From Gemmatimonadota bacterium (GTDB lineage: Bacteria > Gemmatimonadota > Gemmatimonadetes > Gemmatimonadales > GWC2-71-9): a DNA stretch of 5,735 bases. The notes beneath the pieces are model-generated. The model was given only the letters and a program-made list of their open reading frames with translations, searched no databases and had not been told where the DNA came from. The stretch spans positions 1-5,735 of the forward strand of contig JAOTWK010000247.1 of assembly GCA_029862935.1 (NCBI GenBank), read 5' to 3'. The translations under genes were made by a program, and so were the position numbers. Each line of letters starts with the position of its first letter. The first letter of the stretch is position 1. Shown piece by piece: positions 4,699 to 5,735 of this stretch.

Positions 4699-5735
4699 AT
4701 GGACATTGCGACACTCAAGCAGCACGCGCGCACCTTGGAGCAGCAAGGAGACGCTGCCGGAGCACTCGAGGCCTATCAGGACATCATCGAACAACTGGAG
4801 CGATCGGCCATCGAGCCCGAAGGCCCTCTCTACGTCAAGGTCGGCGATCTCTCACTCAAGTCCGGAAACCGGCAAGGGGCGGTCACCATGTTCGAGCGGG
4901 CCGCGTCGAGGTACGCGAGCATGGGCTCGGCAAAAAGCGTCATCGCCCTTTGCCTGAAAATTCTCCGCACCGATCCCAGCCGCACGCATGCGCACGTGAG
5001 ATACGCGCGGCAGATGTTCGGTCGCGGACACGTGGAGGCGACACGGCGGGTCTTGGTCGATTACGCCGAGCGCGCCCATTTGGCGAAGACGCATCAGACC
5101 TTGGAGCGCCTGGGGCAGCGGTCCATTCCCGAGATCACCGCCAAGCTCGAAGAGTTCTTCAGCACCGTGGACCGCGGGGTCCGTCAGACCGGCGCACGAC
5201 CGGCCATGTCCGCGCCGCCATCCTCCGCGCGCCCATCCGAGACAGCGGAGCACCTGGCGGTGATGGCCGATGCCGTCATCCGGCGAGACCCCGCGGTCCA
5301 AGCACAACCTGGCACGACGACGCCGTTCAGGGTCAAGCCGGCTGGCGTGCCACAACCAGCACCGGCACACCGTGTTCCCGCCCTTCGGGACCGCCGCCGA
5401 GCCCAGCGGCGCAAACCATTGGGAGTATTGGCGTTGCTCGCCAGCCGCTGGAGCGCCCGTCCGGTGTGGATGTGGCCCGCGGCGGCCGCTGCGGCCGTGT
5501 TGGTTGCGGGCATCAGTCTCATGGCGGCTGGGGCGATTCCATTCGGCGGGGATCTGGACGCCGAGCAGCCTCCACCAACCCAGGCGCTGGACGGGAGAAC
5601 CGCGGCCCTCACGCTGATGACGGCCGCGACGCTCGATTCGCTCTGGTTCACCGAGGAGCCGGACACGGTCCAGGCGCTGCCGCCCGAGGGTCCCGAGCCG
5701 GTCGCGTCTGACCCACGCGTGGCTCCACCGGAACC
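4699..5735 (+). CDS. TPR-repeat protein with single membrane anchor, 3' end outside window
   Basis: The frame is open from ATG 4699 to the window edge (345 whole codons), with no stop. Seen: two clear TPR-like helix pairs (about residues 3-36, with QGDAAGALEAYQDII; and 44-77, with LYVKVGDLSLKSGNRQGAV), then further helical pairs to about 154. A Pro/Ala/Ser-rich linker follows (165-228), ending in a basic patch (RDRRRAQRRK, 230-239). A membrane segment lies at about 256-280 (VWMWP then an Ala/Val/Leu run). Beyond it is a Pro/acidic stretch (283-345). Inferred: by the positive-inside rule the TPR domain is cytoplasmic and the C-terminus lies across the membrane. TPRs are protein-binding scaffolds, so this could pass assembly or regulatory information across the membrane, but the partner and the C-terminal domain are unknown. 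The overlapping open frames on both strands look like GC-rich shadows. Confidence 0.8.
   Translation, partial: MDIATLKQHARTLEQQGDAAGALEAYQDIIEQLERSAIEPEGPLYVKVGDLSLKSGNRQGAVTMFERAASRYASMGSAKSVIALCLKILRTDPSRTHAHVRYARQMFGRGHVEATRRVLVDYAERAHLAKTHQTLERLGQRSIPEITAKLEEFFSTVDRGVRQTGARPAMSAPPSSARPSETAEHLAVMADAVIRRDPAVQAQPGTTTPFRVKPAGVPQPAPAHRVPALRDRRRAQRRKPLGVLALLASRWSARPVWMWPAAAAAAVLVAGISLMAAGAIPFGGDLDAEQPPPTQALDGRTAALTLMTAATLDSLWFTEEPDTVQALPPEGPEPVASDPRVAPPE

Noticed and set aside
4852..5666. Two minus-strand open frames (4852-5370 and 5184-5666) opposite the TPR gene
   Set aside because: These are antisense shadows typical of high-GC DNA; the translations have no recognisable motif and the plus-strand protein explains the region.
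4680..5711. Long plus-strand open frame (343 codons) overlapping the TPR gene
   Set aside because: Its translation is Arg/Gly/His-rich with no domain, and its start has no ribosome binding site of its own. The frame beginning at 4699 gives TPR-like helices and a membrane segment.

Overview
The window is GC-rich bacterial DNA with tightly packed genes on both strands and short intergenic gaps. Nothing in it fixes the taxon. The mix (a MgtC/SapB-DUF4010 membrane protein, a DinB-family protein, an Arg-rich zinc-ribbon protein and a TPR protein with one membrane anchor) would suit Gemmatimonadota or a similar high-GC soil lineage, but that is inference. No rRNA, tRNA, CRISPR array, insertion sequence or integrase was seen.

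Layout. 1-178 has no supportable gene but carries short repeats in 10-bp phase. 179-1423 (minus) is a full-length MgtC/SapB-DUF4010 membrane protein. Across a short divergent gap, 1529-2038 (plus) is a DinB-superfamily protein. It is followed 40 bp later by 2079-2477 (plus), a small Arg-rich protein ending in a four-cysteine zinc ribbon. That gene meets 2481-3452 (minus), an FMN-dependent nitronate monooxygenase/NPD-family TIM barrel, tail to tail with 3 bp between the stops. Upstream of the monooxygenase on the same strand, 3525-3890 encodes an unrecognised protein with a strongly basic, histone-H1-like tail; the two may form a transcription unit.

The divergent region 3891-4180 is the most structured non-coding DNA here. 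It holds two opposed sets of three 10-bp units built on AAGACGGTC/AAGACGGAC, which together form a 20-bp inverted repeat with one mismatch. To its right, 4181-4507 (plus) is a short exported protein starting at a GTG with a strong ribosome binding site. The last gene, 4699 to the window end (plus), is open at its 3' end. It has N-terminal TPR-like helices, a basic Pro/Ala-rich linker, one membrane segment and a Pro/acidic region beyond it. A sigma70-like promoter with a perfect 10-bp palindrome over its -35 precedes it.

The genes do not form one recognisable pathway. The best candidates for something undescribed are the phased repeat array at 3956-4035, the basic-tailed protein beside it, and the membrane-anchored TPR protein running off the window.
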